From CAADGU01 sp964467705 (lineage in GTDB: Bacteria; Chloroflexota; Anaerolineae; Promineifilales; Promineifilaceae), in the NCBI GenBank assembly GCA_964467705.1, contig CAYXUZ010000010.1:1-64000 (forward strand): 64,000 bases of DNA, given 5' to 3'. A program made the translations under genes and the position numbers. Below, piece by piece: positions 1-8,888 of this stretch (the first letter of the stretch is position 1; every line of letters begins with the position of its first letter). The notes beneath the pieces are model-generated. The model worked only from the letters and a program-made list of their open reading frames with translations. It was not told the origin of the DNA and made no database searches.

Positions 1-2
1 TG

Positions 3-545
3 GAACGCGCTAAACGGCTCACAGAAGGTGATCGGGATGTGGTGCTGTTGCTGGACTCCATTACCCGGCTGGCGCGGGCTTATAACCTGGTGGTACAGCC
101 CAGCGGCCGTACCCTCTCCGGTGGTCTAGACCCCACAGCACTGTACCCGCCCAAACGTTTTTTTGGTACGGCCCGTAATCTGGAGGAAGGTGGCAGCCTG
201 ACAATTATCGCTACCTGTCTGGTAGACACCGGCAGCCGTATGGATGACGTGATTTACGAAGAGTTTAAGGGAACGGGTAACATGGAATTACTCCTCAGCC
301 GTCGTTTGCAAGAACGGCGTATCTTCCCGGCCTTTGACATTGAACGTTCCAGCACCCGCCGTGAAGATTTGCTATTGTCTGGTGACGAATTACAGCGGGT
401 GTACACCATGCGCCGCATGTTGGGACATCTGATGGACACACCAGGTTACGATATTAGCAGTGCAACCTCGGCCGTCTTGCAGCAGATGCGTAACACGCGC
501 ACCAACTATGAATTCCTGGAGACGTTAACACGGGATATGATGTAA
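3..545 (+). CDS. rho: Transcription termination factor Rho, C-terminal part (5' end outside window)
   Basis: Carboxy-terminal about 180 residues of Rho, the hexameric RNA-dependent ATPase that terminates transcription. The frame is open from base 3, so the gene begins upstream of the window. Hallmarks are LLLDSITRLARAYN (Walker B strand and following helix), SGGLDPTALYPPKRFFG (Q/R-loop region), EEGGSLTIIAT, and VIYEEFKGTGNMEL. These match Rho closely along the whole fragment, and the C-terminus ends at the usual place. A GTG at 39 is internal, not the start. Two strong intrinsic terminators follow directly. Identification is firm; only the N-terminal RNA-binding domain cannot be seen. Confidence 0.97.
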   Translation, partial: ERAKRLTEGDRDVVLLLDSITRLARAYNLVVQPSGRTLSGGLDPTALYPPKRFFGTARNLEEGGSLTIIATCLVDTGSRMDDVIYEEFKGTGNMELLLSRRLQERRIFPAFDIERSSTRREDLLLSGDELQRVYTMRRMLGHLMDTPGYDISSATSAVLQQMRNTRTNYEFLETLTRDMM

Positions 546-556
546 GGAATGAAAAG

Positions 557-585
557 GCGGGCTTTTGGTAGAAAGCCCGCTTTTT
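557..585 (+). terminator. Intrinsic terminator after rho (first)
   Basis: Perfect 9-bp stem GCGGGCTTT / AAAGCCCGC (557-565 with 572-580), six-base loop, then a run of five T (581-585). It lies 12 bases after the rho stop codon. Confidence 0.9.
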
Positions 586-606
586 GTCTGAGCAAAAGTT
601 TAGAAT

Positions 607-640
607 ACGGGCCGTTTTGACGGCCCGTTTTTGTTGTTTG
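607..640 (+). terminator. Intrinsic terminator after rho (second)
   Basis: Perfect 9-bp stem ACGGGCCGT / ACGGCCCGT (607-615 with 620-628), four-base loop, T-rich tail. This is a tandem back-up to the preceding hairpin and isolates the next gene from rho transcription. Confidence 0.88.
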
Positions 641-685
641 GGGGCGGTGTGGTAGCATTTTGGCCGCTTGGCAAGAGGTCAATTT

Positions 686-1768
686 ATGGAGAAGAGAAAG
701 GATAGTTGGCAGCGTTTCAGCGGGTATCTTGTAGTAGCAGCCGGGATTTTGTTATTAATTGCCCTTTTGCAGGTTTTGGGATTAGATGGATTAGCGGCAG
801 CGGGGGAAGGGAGTGGATTCACGGCCGTAACCCCCACCGCTGAAATAGTAGATAGTGTCGCATCTGCTACGGCCGTACCCACCACCCACAGCTTCACAGC
901 ACCCCCTTTGCCCGTCCTCAACGACAGCAGCCTGGCTCCCGTGCCAAACCCTCACACCTACCAGGCCAAAATGCCCGCCCACAACTTCAAAATCCACGTT
1001 GTTACCGACTTTGATACGCCCAACTCCATTGCTCTGGAATATGGCATTTCCGCCGACACCATCATTGGCGGCAATCCCCAGGTCAGCCGCGAATCCAATC
1101 TCCTGCAAACAGGCGCAGAGTTAACGATCTTGCCCGTAGACGGGGTATTACACACCGTGAAACCAGGAGAGACGTTGGATTCTATTGCCGCCCTATATGG
1201 TGTGTCGGTAGCCGAGATTATCGGTTTCCCCACCAATAACTTAGAACCGCCGTTTTTGCGGCTGATACCGGACTCGCAGTTACTCATCCCTGGTGCATCC
1301 ATTGGCCAGTTTACTTTCCGCGCTCCTAAATCGGTAGGCGGCAGTGGGGGTGAACAGCAGTGGGCGGTAGTTGGTACAGGCACGTATATCTGGCCGGTGG
1401 ACGGCCGTTGCCTCACCAGCTACTACTCCGGCTTCCACCCCGGCATTGATGTTTCCATGGCCGAAGGTTCACCCGTCTATGCCTCCGACACTGGCACCGT
1501 GACGTATGCCGCCTACGCCGCCGGCATTTACTACGATTACGGCAACCTGATTGTCATTAATCACGGTAATGGGTACGAAACCTTCTACGCTCATCTCAGC
1601 GGCATCAACGTCTATCCCGGTCAGATTGTCTACCAGGGGGATTTTATTGGGTCCACCGGCAATACCGGCCGTTCCTCCGGGCCACATCTCCACTTTGAAA
1701 TTCGCAGCAACGATTACGGACAGAACCCGCTGAACCGGCTGGCAGGGCCGGTGCGGTCGTGTTCGTAA
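686..1768 (+). CDS. Secreted LysM / M23 peptidase (first of a tandem pair)
   Basis: Cell-wall endopeptidase of the M23 (LytM) family, about 360 residues. After a short basic start comes one hydrophobic segment (about residues 14-33; signal or anchor), then a Thr/Pro/Ala-rich stretch and two LysM-like repeats (about 95-215, with VKPGETLDSIAALYGVS typical). The C-terminal M23 domain has the metal ligands in HPGID and HLHFE and the usual HGNGYETFYAHLS strand. The ATG at 686 is chosen because AGAGGT lies 7 bases upstream; a TTG at 668 is in frame but has no ribosome site. The next gene is a diverged copy with the same order of domains. It probably trims peptidoglycan cross-links outside the membrane. 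Confidence 0.88.
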   Translation: MEKRKDSWQRFSGYLVVAAGILLLIALLQVLGLDGLAAAGEGSGFTAVTPTAEIVDSVASATAVPTTHSFTAPPLPVLNDSSLAPVPNPHTYQAKMPAHNFKIHVVTDFDTPNSIALEYGISADTIIGGNPQVSRESNLLQTGAELTILPVDGVLHTVKPGETLDSIAALYGVSVAEIIGFPTNNLEPPFLRLIPDSQLLIPGASIGQFTFRAPKSVGGSGGEQQWAVVGTGTYIWPVDGRCLTSYYSGFHPGIDVSMAEGSPVYASDTGTVTYAAYAAGIYYDYGNLIVINHGNGYETFYAHLSGINVYPGQIVYQGDFIGSTGNTGRSSGPHLHFEIRSNDYGQNPLNRLAGPVRSCS

Positions 1769-1862
1769 TGCGTGATCCGCGATGCGTAATCCGTGATGCG
1801 TAATCCGTAATCCGAAGTCCGATAACCGATTACAGATAATCAATGACGGATTACGGGTTGCC
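1769..1862. repeat. Intergenic palindromic repeat, family B (GTAATCCGT words), copy 1
   Basis: The gap between the two M23 genes is filled with reiterated words such as GCGTAATCCGTGAT and CCGTAATCCG. These are followed by partly complementary words (GACGGATTACGGG), so the whole gap can fold on itself. The same word family recurs at 11820-11919, 28784-28851 and 32844-32912. Confidence 0.7.
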
Positions 1863-1880
1863 GAAATCGGGAGCATCTCT

Positions 1881-2915
1881 ATGGATTATTCTTCTACTGC
1901 TTTGAAACGTGCGGCTGGTTATGTTTTGCTGCTCTGCGTGGGGTTGGCGCTGTTTGCCGGATGGCGGACGGTGCGGGGCGCGGAGGGCACGGCCGTTCCC
2001 ACCACCCTCACCACCCCCACCCCCATTGTCAGGAGCACGGCCGTTGCCGATACCCCCATCACTTCCCCCACCGGCGATGTACCTGTCTTGACCGATAACA
2101 GCCTGGCCCCTGCCCCCTATCCTCACACCTACCAGGGCAAACTACCCGACCACAACTACGAAACCTACGTCGTGGAACGCGGCGACACGCCCGTGGGCAT
2201 TGCCGAACGCTTTGGCATCCAGACTGAAACCATTCTGGGCGGGAACCCCCAACTTAGCCAGGAATCCAGCCTGCTGCAAACCGGCGTCGAACTGATTATC
2301 TTGCCCATTGACGGCGTATTGCATGACGTTCAACCAGGCGATACCCTGGAAGGTCTTGTTGAGCTTTATGGCATTCCGGCTGAAGATATCATCGCCTACA
2401 CCGCCAACAACCTGGAATTCCCTTACCGCCTCTACCCGGAGACCAAGATCATGATTCCCGGCGCCGTGCGTGAAGTTTTTGTTTGGACGCCCCCCACCTT
2501 AGAATCGGTTCGGGGCACGGGTAGTGGTGTACAGCCTTTGGTCGTCGGTACCGGCACGTTCATCTTTCCCGTTGGTTCGCGTAACTTCACCCAATACTTC
2601 TGGTATGGGCATCCGGGTATAGACATTGGGCTGGCAGAGGGTTCGGCCGTATTCGCCGCCGACACGGGCACAGTCACTTATGCCGGCTGGAACATCTACG
2701 GCTACGGCAACCTCATCGTCATCAATCACGGCAATGGCTATGAGACCTTTTACGGCCATCTGAACGGCTTCAATGTCGTTCCCGGCCAGATTGTGACCAA
2801 AGGTCAGGTCATCGGCTCGTCAGGTAACACCGGTAACTCCTCCGGCCCCCATCTCCACTTTGAAATCCGCATCAACGGCAACCGGGATGACCCCTGTTGG
2901 TATGTGGGCTGTTAG
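1881..2915 (+). CDS. Secreted LysM / M23 peptidase (second of a tandem pair)
   Basis: Paralogue of the gene just upstream, 344 residues with the same plan: N-terminal hydrophobic segment (about 12-30), Thr/Pro-rich spacer, two LysM-like repeats (about 90-200) and an M23 peptidase domain. The zinc ligands are again in HPGID and HLHFE. Spacer wording is shared with the first copy (for example LLQTGVELIILPIDGVLHDV here, LLQTGAELTILPVDGVLHTV there), so this is a tandem duplication with later drift. The copies are separated by a family B palindromic repeat. Expected role: extracytoplasmic peptidoglycan endopeptidase. No specific substrate can be read from the sequence. Confidence 0.88.
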   Translation: MDYSSTALKRAAGYVLLLCVGLALFAGWRTVRGAEGTAVPTTLTTPTPIVRSTAVADTPITSPTGDVPVLTDNSLAPAPYPHTYQGKLPDHNYETYVVERGDTPVGIAERFGIQTETILGGNPQLSQESSLLQTGVELIILPIDGVLHDVQPGDTLEGLVELYGIPAEDIIAYTANNLEFPYRLYPETKIMIPGAVREVFVWTPPTLESVRGTGSGVQPLVVGTGTFIFPVGSRNFTQYFWYGHPGIDIGLAEGSAVFAADTGTVTYAGWNIYGYGNLIVINHGNGYETFYGHLNGFNVVPGQIVTKGQVIGSSGNTGNSSGPHLHFEIRINGNRDDPCWYVGC

Positions 2916-2953
2916 GTGTCATAATTCAGGTTTGCAACCTATCATCGGCTATT

Positions 2954-5900
2954 ATGCAAACAAGTACACGCCCCACCATCGGCTTCCTCTCAGCCAATAT
3001 CCACATTGGCTCTTCCCGTGTCTTATGGCCGGGAGTGATAGACGCCGCCAAAGCCCATGACGCCAACCTGATCTGTTACCCTGGTGGCCGTTTGCACGCC
3101 GCCGAAGAATTTGAAGCCGAGCGCAACATCATCTACCAGTTGGTGAATACCGACCTGCTCGATGGGCTGGTTAGCTGGACATCCGCGCTGGCGGGGGCGG
3201 CTACAGCAGCAGAAGTCGCAGAGTTGCACGGCCGTTACCACCCATTGCCCATTGTCAGCCTGGCCTGGCCGCTGGAACATGGCTCCCTTGTCTCCATCAA
3301 CGGCTACCAGGGGATGCACGATCTTGTTTCCCACCTGGTAGACGTGCATGATTACCGCCGCGTGGTTTTCCTGCGCGGGCCAGAAAGCCACCCCTATGCT
3401 CTGGAACGGTACCATGCCTACCTGGATGCCCTCAAAGAAAAAGGGCTAGACCCCGATCCCGCGCTGGTGGCCCCTTCCTTAGGCTGGCAAAAGGGCGCAC
3501 AGGCCATGCGCGTGTTGCTGGATGAGCGTGGGCTACGGCCAGGAACCGATTTTCAAGCCGTTGTGGCCGTCAGTGATTTGCTGGCGATTGGGGCCATCAA
3601 CATGATGGCCGAACGGGGCATTCGGGTGCCGGGTGATGTGGCGGTCGTGGGCTTCAACGACATTGAAGAAGGTCGCCTGGTCAGACCGGCCCTCACCTCT
3701 GTCTCCCTGCCGTTTTATGAGCAGGGGCGGCAGGCGGTGAATGTGCTGGTGAACCGGCTGCGGGGACAGGAAGCGCCGGATCAGGTGTTGCTCGATTCGC
3801 AACTATTGGTGCGGCAGTCGTGTGGCTGCCCGTCGCAGTCGGTCTATCTGGCAGCCGTGGAGCCGGCAGGCGAGGGCACGCCGGATGGCGTGCCCGATGT
3901 CAAAATGGCGTTGCGGCGGGCACAAGCAGCATTGACGCGCCAGATTGCTCAGGTCATTAGCAGCCAGGGGGTGGCTGCAACCTGGGCCAAACAATTGGTT
4001 GACGCCTTCCATGCTGAATTAGAAGAAGATGCACGGACGGGAAATCGTTTCCGTGCCGCGCTGGATGGCATGTTGCAGCAGGGGGTGTTGGATGGAGATG
4101 AAACGGCCGCCTGGCAGGGGGCAATTTCTGTATTACGCCGGGAATTGTTGCCTGTGTTGGATGACCGGCAACAGTTACGAGCGGAAGGGTTGCTGGGGCA
4201 GGCCAGGGTGGTTATTGGCGAGGCGATCCAGCGGGCGCAAATTGGGCGGCAACTGCAACTGGAACGGCAAAATAATTTGCTGCGCGATATTGGGCAGGCG
4301 CTCATCACCACCTTTGATGTTGACCGGCTGGCCGATGTGCTGGCCGAACGGTTGCCTGACCTGGGTATTGCCAGTTGTTACCTGGCGCTGTATGAAAACC
4401 CGGCTGTCAGCATGGAGTACGTTCAGCTTAAGCTGGCGCATACGGATGGTTGCCGTACCGATGGGGGGGCGGACGGCCGTCGCCCCTCTGACCGCCGCTA
4501 CCCATCCAGCCACCTCATTCCCCCTGATTTGCTGCCACAACGCCGCTTTGCCCTGCTGGTGGAGCCGCTCTATTTTCAAACGGAGCCGTTGGGGTTTGTG
4601 ATATTTGAGATTGGCCCGCGGGATGGGGCGGTATACGAGGTGTTGCGGGGGCACATCAGCACGGCATTGAAGGGGGCGCTGCTCTTTCAGGAATCGCAGG
4701 CGGCGCGGCTGGCGGCCGAACGCGCCGACCAGATCAAGACGCGGCTGTTGGCGAATGTGAGCCATGAATTGCGTACCCCGTTGAACATCATCATCGGCCA
4801 TACACAACGGCTGCTGGACGCGCCGCAGACGCCCTCGCCGGCGCTGGCGCAAGACCTGGGGCACATCCAGCACAGTGCCGAACACCAGCTGCGCCTGATT
4901 AATGATTTACTGGACGTGTCGCGGGCGGAAATTGACGCGCTGGATTTGTACCCGATACAGCTTGATCCCCGGCCGTTGATCGAGGAAGCGTTTGTGGCGT
5001 TGGCCGAAGATGCGGCGGTGGGTGGGGCGGTGATTTGGCGGTTGGAGTTGCCGCCCGCGCTGCCGGAAGTTGTCGCCGATCCGGTGCGGCTGCGCCAGAT
5101 TTTGCTCAATTTGCTTAGCAATGCCGCCCGCTTTACGGCGCAGGGGCAGATTACGCTGGGGGCGGAGGCACGGCCGTCTGAACTGCATCTCTGGGTGGCG
5201 GATACGGGCATGGGCATTGCCCCGGAACTGGCCGACCGCATTTATGACCCGTTTTTTACGCATGAGCCAGGCGGCCGGTTGGCGGGTGGTATTGGCCTGG
5301 GGCTGGCGATTACCAAACATTTGGTGGCGCTGCACGGGGGGCGGCTGGCAGTGGAGAGTGAACCGGAACGGGGCAGTACATTCCATGTGTATTTGCCGCT
5401 GCCGGAGAGGGTAGCACAGATGACAATGCCGGATGCGCCGACGGCCGTCCTCTGGTTCATCTCGCCGCAGCCGGAGCCGCCAACGGCCGTGACCACCTTT
5501 TGTGCCGAGCGACAGTTGCAGATACGCCGGATTGGCCCGCAGGAGGATGTGGACGGGTGGCTGGCTGTGGAATTGCCGGCGGTGATTGCCTGGGATGTGG
5601 CGCACACGGCCGTCGCCGATTGGCAATTGGTGCGGCGGCTGCACAACCATCCCCGCCTCAGCCAGACTCCTTTTGTGCTGTACCAGCCGGATGCGGAGGA
5701 TGAGGCTGCCGGGCTGACCAGCCTCATCGTCAAACCGGCCAGCAGTCAGGCTTTGTGGGCGGCCATTGAACCAGCATTGCCGCGGGGGATGAGTGGCGCG
5801 GTGCTGGTGGTGGACGATGACCCCCAGGCGCGGGCGCGGGCGGTGGCGGCGGTGGAAAAAGGGTTGCCGGGTCATGGGGTGCGGACGGCCGTGAATGGGG

Positions 5901-6508
5901 CACAAGGTCTGGCTCTGGCCCTGGCCGACCCACCCAACCTCATCATTCTGGATTTGATGATGCCGGAGATGGACGGCTTTGACGTACTGGAACGGCTGCG
6001 AGCGGACGAACGCACATGGCAGATTCCGGTGATTATTTTGAGTGGGCGTCAGTTGACGTTGGTGGATGTGAAGCGGTTGGAACGGTTCACGGCCGTGACC
6101 CTGCACAACAAGGGTGTCCTCACCGGGGACGAAATTGCCACCTCACTGCACCGTACTCTGTTTGGCGCAGAGGTGCTGCCGCCGCAAACGAGCGCGTTGG
6201 TCAAACAGGCCATTGCCTACCTGCACCAGAATTACGGCCGCCCCCTCACCCGCCGCGAGATTGCCGACGAATTGGGTATGAGCGAGGATTACCTCAGCCG
6301 GGCATTTAGCCAGGAGTTAGGGCTGTCGCCGTGGGAATACCTGAACCGCTACCGCATTGCCCAGGCCAAAGAGATGCTGCGCCAGAGTGCGGACAGTGTG
6401 ACGGTGATCGGCCGGCGCGTTGGTTTTCACGACCCTGCCTATTTCAGTCGCGTCTTCCGCCGCCTTGTGGGTGTTTCGCCTAATGCCTTTCGGCATGGGG
6501 AGCCATAA
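2954..6508 (+). CDS. Soluble LacI-type sensor / histidine kinase / receiver / AraC hybrid regulator
   Basis: About 1184 residues. Residues about 5-300 form a periplasmic-binding-protein-like sensor of the LacI type without its DNA-binding headpiece. A linker and GAF-like region follow (about 430-580). The HisKA H-box is SHELRTPLN with His604, and the HATPase has an N-box near 707, DTGMGIAPE and GIGLGLAI. A second, degenerate receiver-like stretch spans about 830-945. A true receiver begins VLVVDDD with phospho-acceptor Asp1000 in LDLMMPEMDG, and a C-terminal AraC/XylS domain (about 1085-1184) has two helix-turn-helix units. No signal peptide or membrane helix is visible, so it should sense a cytoplasmic ligand. 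ATG 2954 is preferred to an in-frame TTG at 2897 that overlaps the M23 gene. It probably controls the nearby transporter/GH105 genes, by analogy with Bacteroides hybrid regulators. Confidence 0.88.
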   Translation: MQTSTRPTIGFLSANIHIGSSRVLWPGVIDAAKAHDANLICYPGGRLHAAEEFEAERNIIYQLVNTDLLDGLVSWTSALAGAATAAEVAELHGRYHPLPIVSLAWPLEHGSLVSINGYQGMHDLVSHLVDVHDYRRVVFLRGPESHPYALERYHAYLDALKEKGLDPDPALVAPSLGWQKGAQAMRVLLDERGLRPGTDFQAVVAVSDLLAIGAINMMAERGIRVPGDVAVVGFNDIEEGRLVRPALTSVSLPFYEQGRQAVNVLVNRLRGQEAPDQVLLDSQLLVRQSCGCPSQSVYLAAVEPAGEGTPDGVPDVKMALRRAQAALTRQIAQVISSQGVAATWAKQLVDAFHAELEEDARTGNRFRAALDGMLQQGVLDGDETAAWQGAISVLRRELLPVLDDRQQLRAEGLLGQARVVIGEAIQRAQIGRQLQLERQNNLLRDIGQALITTFDVDRLADVLAERLPDLGIASCYLALYENPAVSMEYVQLKLAHTDGCRTDGGADGRRPSDRRYPSSHLIPPDLLPQRRFALLVEPLYFQTEPLGFVIFEIGPRDGAVYEVLRGHISTALKGALLFQESQAARLAAERADQIKTRLLANVSHELRTPLNIIIGHTQRLLDAPQTPSPALAQDLGHIQHSAEHQLRLINDLLDVSRAEIDALDLYPIQLDPRPLIEEAFVALAEDAAVGGAVIWRLELPPALPEVVADPVRLRQILLNLLSNAARFTAQGQITLGAEARPSELHLWVADTGMGIAPELADRIYDPFFTHEPGGRLAGGIGLGLAITKHLVALHGGRLAVESEPERGSTFHVYLPLPERVAQMTMPDAPTAVLWFISPQPEPPTAVTTFCAERQLQIRRIGPQEDVDGWLAVELPAVIAWDVAHTAVADWQLVRRLHNHPRLSQTPFVLYQPDAEDEAAGLTSLIVKPASSQALWAAIEPALPRGMSGAVLVVDDDPQARARAVAAVEKGLPGHGVRTAVNGAQGLALALADPPNLIILDLMMPEMDGFDVLERLRADERTWQIPVIILSGRQLTLVDVKRLERFTAVTLHNKGVLTGDEIATSLHRTLFGAEVLPPQTSALVKQAIAYLHQNYGRPLTRREIADELGMSEDYLSRAFSQELGLSPWEYLNRYRIAQAKEMLRQSADSVTVIGRRVGFHDPAYFSRVFRRLVGVSPNAFRHGEP

Positions 6509-6510
6509 AG

Positions 6511-7212
6511 ATGGCTGCCCTTGATGAACTCCTCACTTATATTTTCGATGGTATCCAACCGACGCTCTATGTGGAGTTTGCGGACTGGGTTCATGATTCG
6601 CGCCGCTTCCGCGAATTTGCCAAGCACTACCGCAGCAAGATACGCGCCAAGCTGCGCCACGTGCAGAGCGAGGAAAGCCTGCAAGATGTACGGGCCGAAC
6701 TGGAAACGGCCGTGCTGCTGCTAAACGACCGACGCTTCACACTGGAATACGAAAAGTATGCCGCCGCCAAACAGCGTGGCCCCGATTTCACTGTCACTTT
6801 CAAGACGCATACCCCTTTTAACATCGAAGTGCGGCGTATTCAGCACCTGGAAGTGGTGGACGAAGGCAACGAAGCGTGGGAGGGCAAGTTGCTTGCCGTA
6901 ATATGTGAAAAGGTGCAGCAGATGCCACCAGGCATTGTTAATCTGCTGTGGTTGGTGGCCGGGCAGGAAATTTCCCCAGCCCAACTGGACGACGTGGCGC
7001 TGACGTTGCGCCAACAGGCCGGGCGCAAAGAAGATGTACTCTTCCAACGACGTGGTTTTGCGAATACGGCCGTTTTCCACAAACAATATCCCCGCCTGAG
7101 TGGAATCGTGCTGCGCCAGCCGACCAGGAACGTACTCTGGCCGAACCCGCTGGCCCGGCACGAAGCGCCACGAGAGATTGTGCTGGCGCTACAACGTTTA
7201 GCAGACCAGTGA
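6511..7212 (+). CDS. Unknown protein, possibly PD-(D/E)XK-nuclease-like
   Basis: 233 residues, 2 bases after the hybrid regulator and probably co-transcribed with it. No signal peptide or membrane segment. The N-terminal half is helical and charged. In the middle, GPDFTVTF followed by FNIEVRR resembles the Asp ... Glu-x-Lys core of the restriction-endonuclease-like fold, but the expected Lys is Arg and no other motif is clear, so nuclease activity is only a guess. The C-terminal part ends in a conserved-looking WPNPLARHEAP segment. Its place after the sensor could suggest a linked role, but nothing in the sequence proves it. Confidence 0.7.
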   Translation: MAALDELLTYIFDGIQPTLYVEFADWVHDSRRFREFAKHYRSKIRAKLRHVQSEESLQDVRAELETAVLLLNDRRFTLEYEKYAAAKQRGPDFTVTFKTHTPFNIEVRRIQHLEVVDEGNEAWEGKLLAVICEKVQQMPPGIVNLLWLVAGQEISPAQLDDVALTLRQQAGRKEDVLFQRRGFANTAVFHKQYPRLSGIVLRQPTRNVLWPNPLARHEAPREIVLALQRLADQ

Positions 7213-7258
7213 GCATCCAACCATCTGTTTTGCCACTGTAAAAACCTATAGACGCCTG

Positions 7259-7669
7259 TTAGTGTTGGCTGCTATCTGGTGTGACCTGGGCGATTTTGGC
7301 AAGCATCCACGCTTCGGCGCTTTGGTGATCTCGGAACACATGGGCGTCAATGGCCGCATCATCCGCAAATGCCTGCCACATCCGTGACAAACCATAAATC
7401 AGGTCGTCTGGCGCTACGCAGGCGACTACCAGTTTGGCAAGAGATTGGGCTGCACGTTTGTCCTGCTCTGCCATCTTCCGTATCTTGTCTATATCCACCC
7501 TGATTTCTGTCGCTGCGGAAAAATCCCAGAGCTGGAACCGTGCCAGATCATCCTCCAAGAATTCAGAGTAAAGCCATTCGTTGGCCTTCAAAATCTCGTC
7601 CCCTGTGACCGTGTCGGTAGCGTTGAAAATAAGGTATTGGCCGTGGGCAATGTGATACTCAATAGGCAT
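7259..7669 (-). CDS. Small conserved protein, STAS/SpoIIAA-like
   Basis: 136 residues, reading opposite to its neighbours. The pattern of alternating beta strands and helices, a central LWDFSAATEIRVD and a terminal VFRDHQSAEAWML resemble the SpoIIAA-like/STAS proteins, where the last motif is the usual closing helix. No enzyme motif is seen and the partner is unknown. The start at 7669 is the only ATG near the family's usual beginning. A possible promoter on this strand lies at 7706-7733. Confidence 0.65.
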   Translation of the reverse strand: MPIEYHIAHGQYLIFNATDTVTGDEILKANEWLYSEFLEDDLARFQLWDFSAATEIRVDIDKIRKMAEQDKRAAQSLAKLVVACVAPDDLIYGLSRMWQAFADDAAIDAHVFRDHQSAEAWMLAKIAQVTPDSSQH

Positions 7670-7705
7670 GATGTCATTTCCAGGTAATACTTATCTACGC
7701 TATTT

Positions 7706-7733
7706 ATTATAAGAATTGTAACGAGGGGTACAA
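7706..7733 (-). promoter_or_regulatory. Possible minus-strand promoter for the STAS-like gene
   Basis: On the minus strand, TATAAT (7711-7706) is preceded at a 16-base spacing by TTGTAC (7733-7728). The -10 is perfect and the -35 is weak. Confidence 0.4.
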
Positions 7734-7755
7734 GAGCGATAGCTCTGTCGTTTTT

Positions 7756-7799
7756 GTCCAATCATTTACCGGCAAAGTCCAATCCCCACCCGGTACAAT
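7756..7799 (+). promoter_or_regulatory. Candidate activator-dependent promoter: GTCCAATC direct repeats and TACAAT -10
   Basis: GTCCAATC occurs at 7756-7763 and again at 7777-7784, exactly 21 bases apart (two helical turns). A TACAAT -10-like box follows at 7794-7799 with no good -35. Direct repeats overlapping the -35 region are typical of AraC-family activation. This site precedes the transporter operon and could be the target of the AraC domain of the nearby hybrid regulator. Confidence 0.4.
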
Positions 7800-7864
7800 T
7801 ATCTTACACAAAAGTCACTCACCTATTCCCGACCCTGGTTAATACCAGGGCAAAAGAGGCTTAA

Positions 7865-8878
7865 ATGCCCATGGACGCAAAAGGCGCATTAAGAGAAACT
7901 CTGGAACAACCCAATCCCCTGGATGCAGGCGTCAAAAAAAAGGTGGTCGCCGCCCCGTCCAGGTCAGCGCGTATACGCCGCACCGGGCGGACCATGTGGC
8001 GTCATCGCTGGCTCTACTTCTTGATGACCCCCTCCCTGCTCTACTTCCTCATTTTCCGCTATGGCCCCCTGTGGAACGCCCAGATCGCTTTCAAGGATTT
8101 CAAACCGCTATTAGGCGTCTTGGGTAGCCCCTGGGCCGGGCTTACCCATTTTGAGACCTTCGTCAACTCCTTCTACTTTGAACAACTTATCTTCAACACC
8201 GTCATTTTCAGTCTGGCAAAACTAATTTTGGGGATGCCCATTGCCATTATCCTGGCGCTGGCGCTGCATGAAACCTGGTTCCATCGTTACCGCACCGTCG
8301 TGCAAACGATGGTTTATCTGCCACACTTCCTCTCCTGGGTCATCATGTTTGGTGTGCTGTTGATGCTGCTCTCGCCAGATACCGGGCTGATCAATCAGGT
8401 GATTGAACGGTTTGGCGGCGAGCCGATTGCTTTTCTAACCTCACCGGCCTGGTTCCGCCAGGTGGTGATTGGCTCGGACATCTGGAAGGAGACCGGGTGG
8501 AGTACCATCATCTATCTGGCCGCGCTGCTGGCGATCAGCCCCAATCTGTACGAGGCCGCGACGGTGGATGGGGCGTCCCACTTGCGGCGCATCTGGCATA
8601 TTTCGCTGCCGGGTATCTTGCCGGTAATTGTGCTGGTGACGCTGCTGCGGCTGGGCAACATCCTGGACGCGGGCTTCAACCAGATATTTATTCTCTATTC
8701 GGTGCCGGTTTACAGCGTAGGCGACATTATTGATACCTGGGTTTACCGGCAGGGGATTTTGCAGTTCCAATTTAGTCTGGCTACGGCCGTTGGCCTGTTC
8801 AAAGGCGTCATTGGTCTCGTGCTCATCCTGGTAGCCAACCGTGTGGCCAAGCGCGTGGCCCAGCAAAGTCTGTTCTAG
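7865..8878 (+). CDS. Oligosaccharide ABC transporter permease, LplB type
   Basis: 337-residue inner-membrane permease of the carbohydrate-uptake family with a long basic N-terminal tail (about 45 residues) and six hydrophobic segments. The EAA loop that contacts the ATPase is EAATVDGASHLRRIWHISLPG. Homology is to LplB-type permeases, which in Firmicutes often import unsaturated rhamnogalacturonan or other uronic oligosaccharides. An AGAGG ribosome site stands about 7 bases before ATG 7865; a second ATG at 7871 is also possible. It heads a module of permease, permease, binding protein and GH105. No ATP-binding subunit is present, as usual for this type, which shares a general MsmX-like ATPase. 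Confidence 0.9.
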   Translation: MPMDAKGALRETLEQPNPLDAGVKKKVVAAPSRSARIRRTGRTMWRHRWLYFLMTPSLLYFLIFRYGPLWNAQIAFKDFKPLLGVLGSPWAGLTHFETFVNSFYFEQLIFNTVIFSLAKLILGMPIAIILALALHETWFHRYRTVVQTMVYLPHFLSWVIMFGVLLMLLSPDTGLINQVIERFGGEPIAFLTSPAWFRQVVIGSDIWKETGWSTIIYLAALLAISPNLYEAATVDGASHLRRIWHISLPGILPVIVLVTLLRLGNILDAGFNQIFILYSVPVYSVGDIIDTWVYRQGILQFQFSLATAVGLFKGVIGLVLILVANRVAKRVAQQSLF

Positions 8879-8888
8879 GAGGCGTCTC

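Noticed and set aside
4907..6106. 399-codon open frame on the minus strand
   Set aside because: It is antisense to the kinase and receiver region of the hybrid regulator, with Arg/His/Pro-rich composition typical of a shadow frame.
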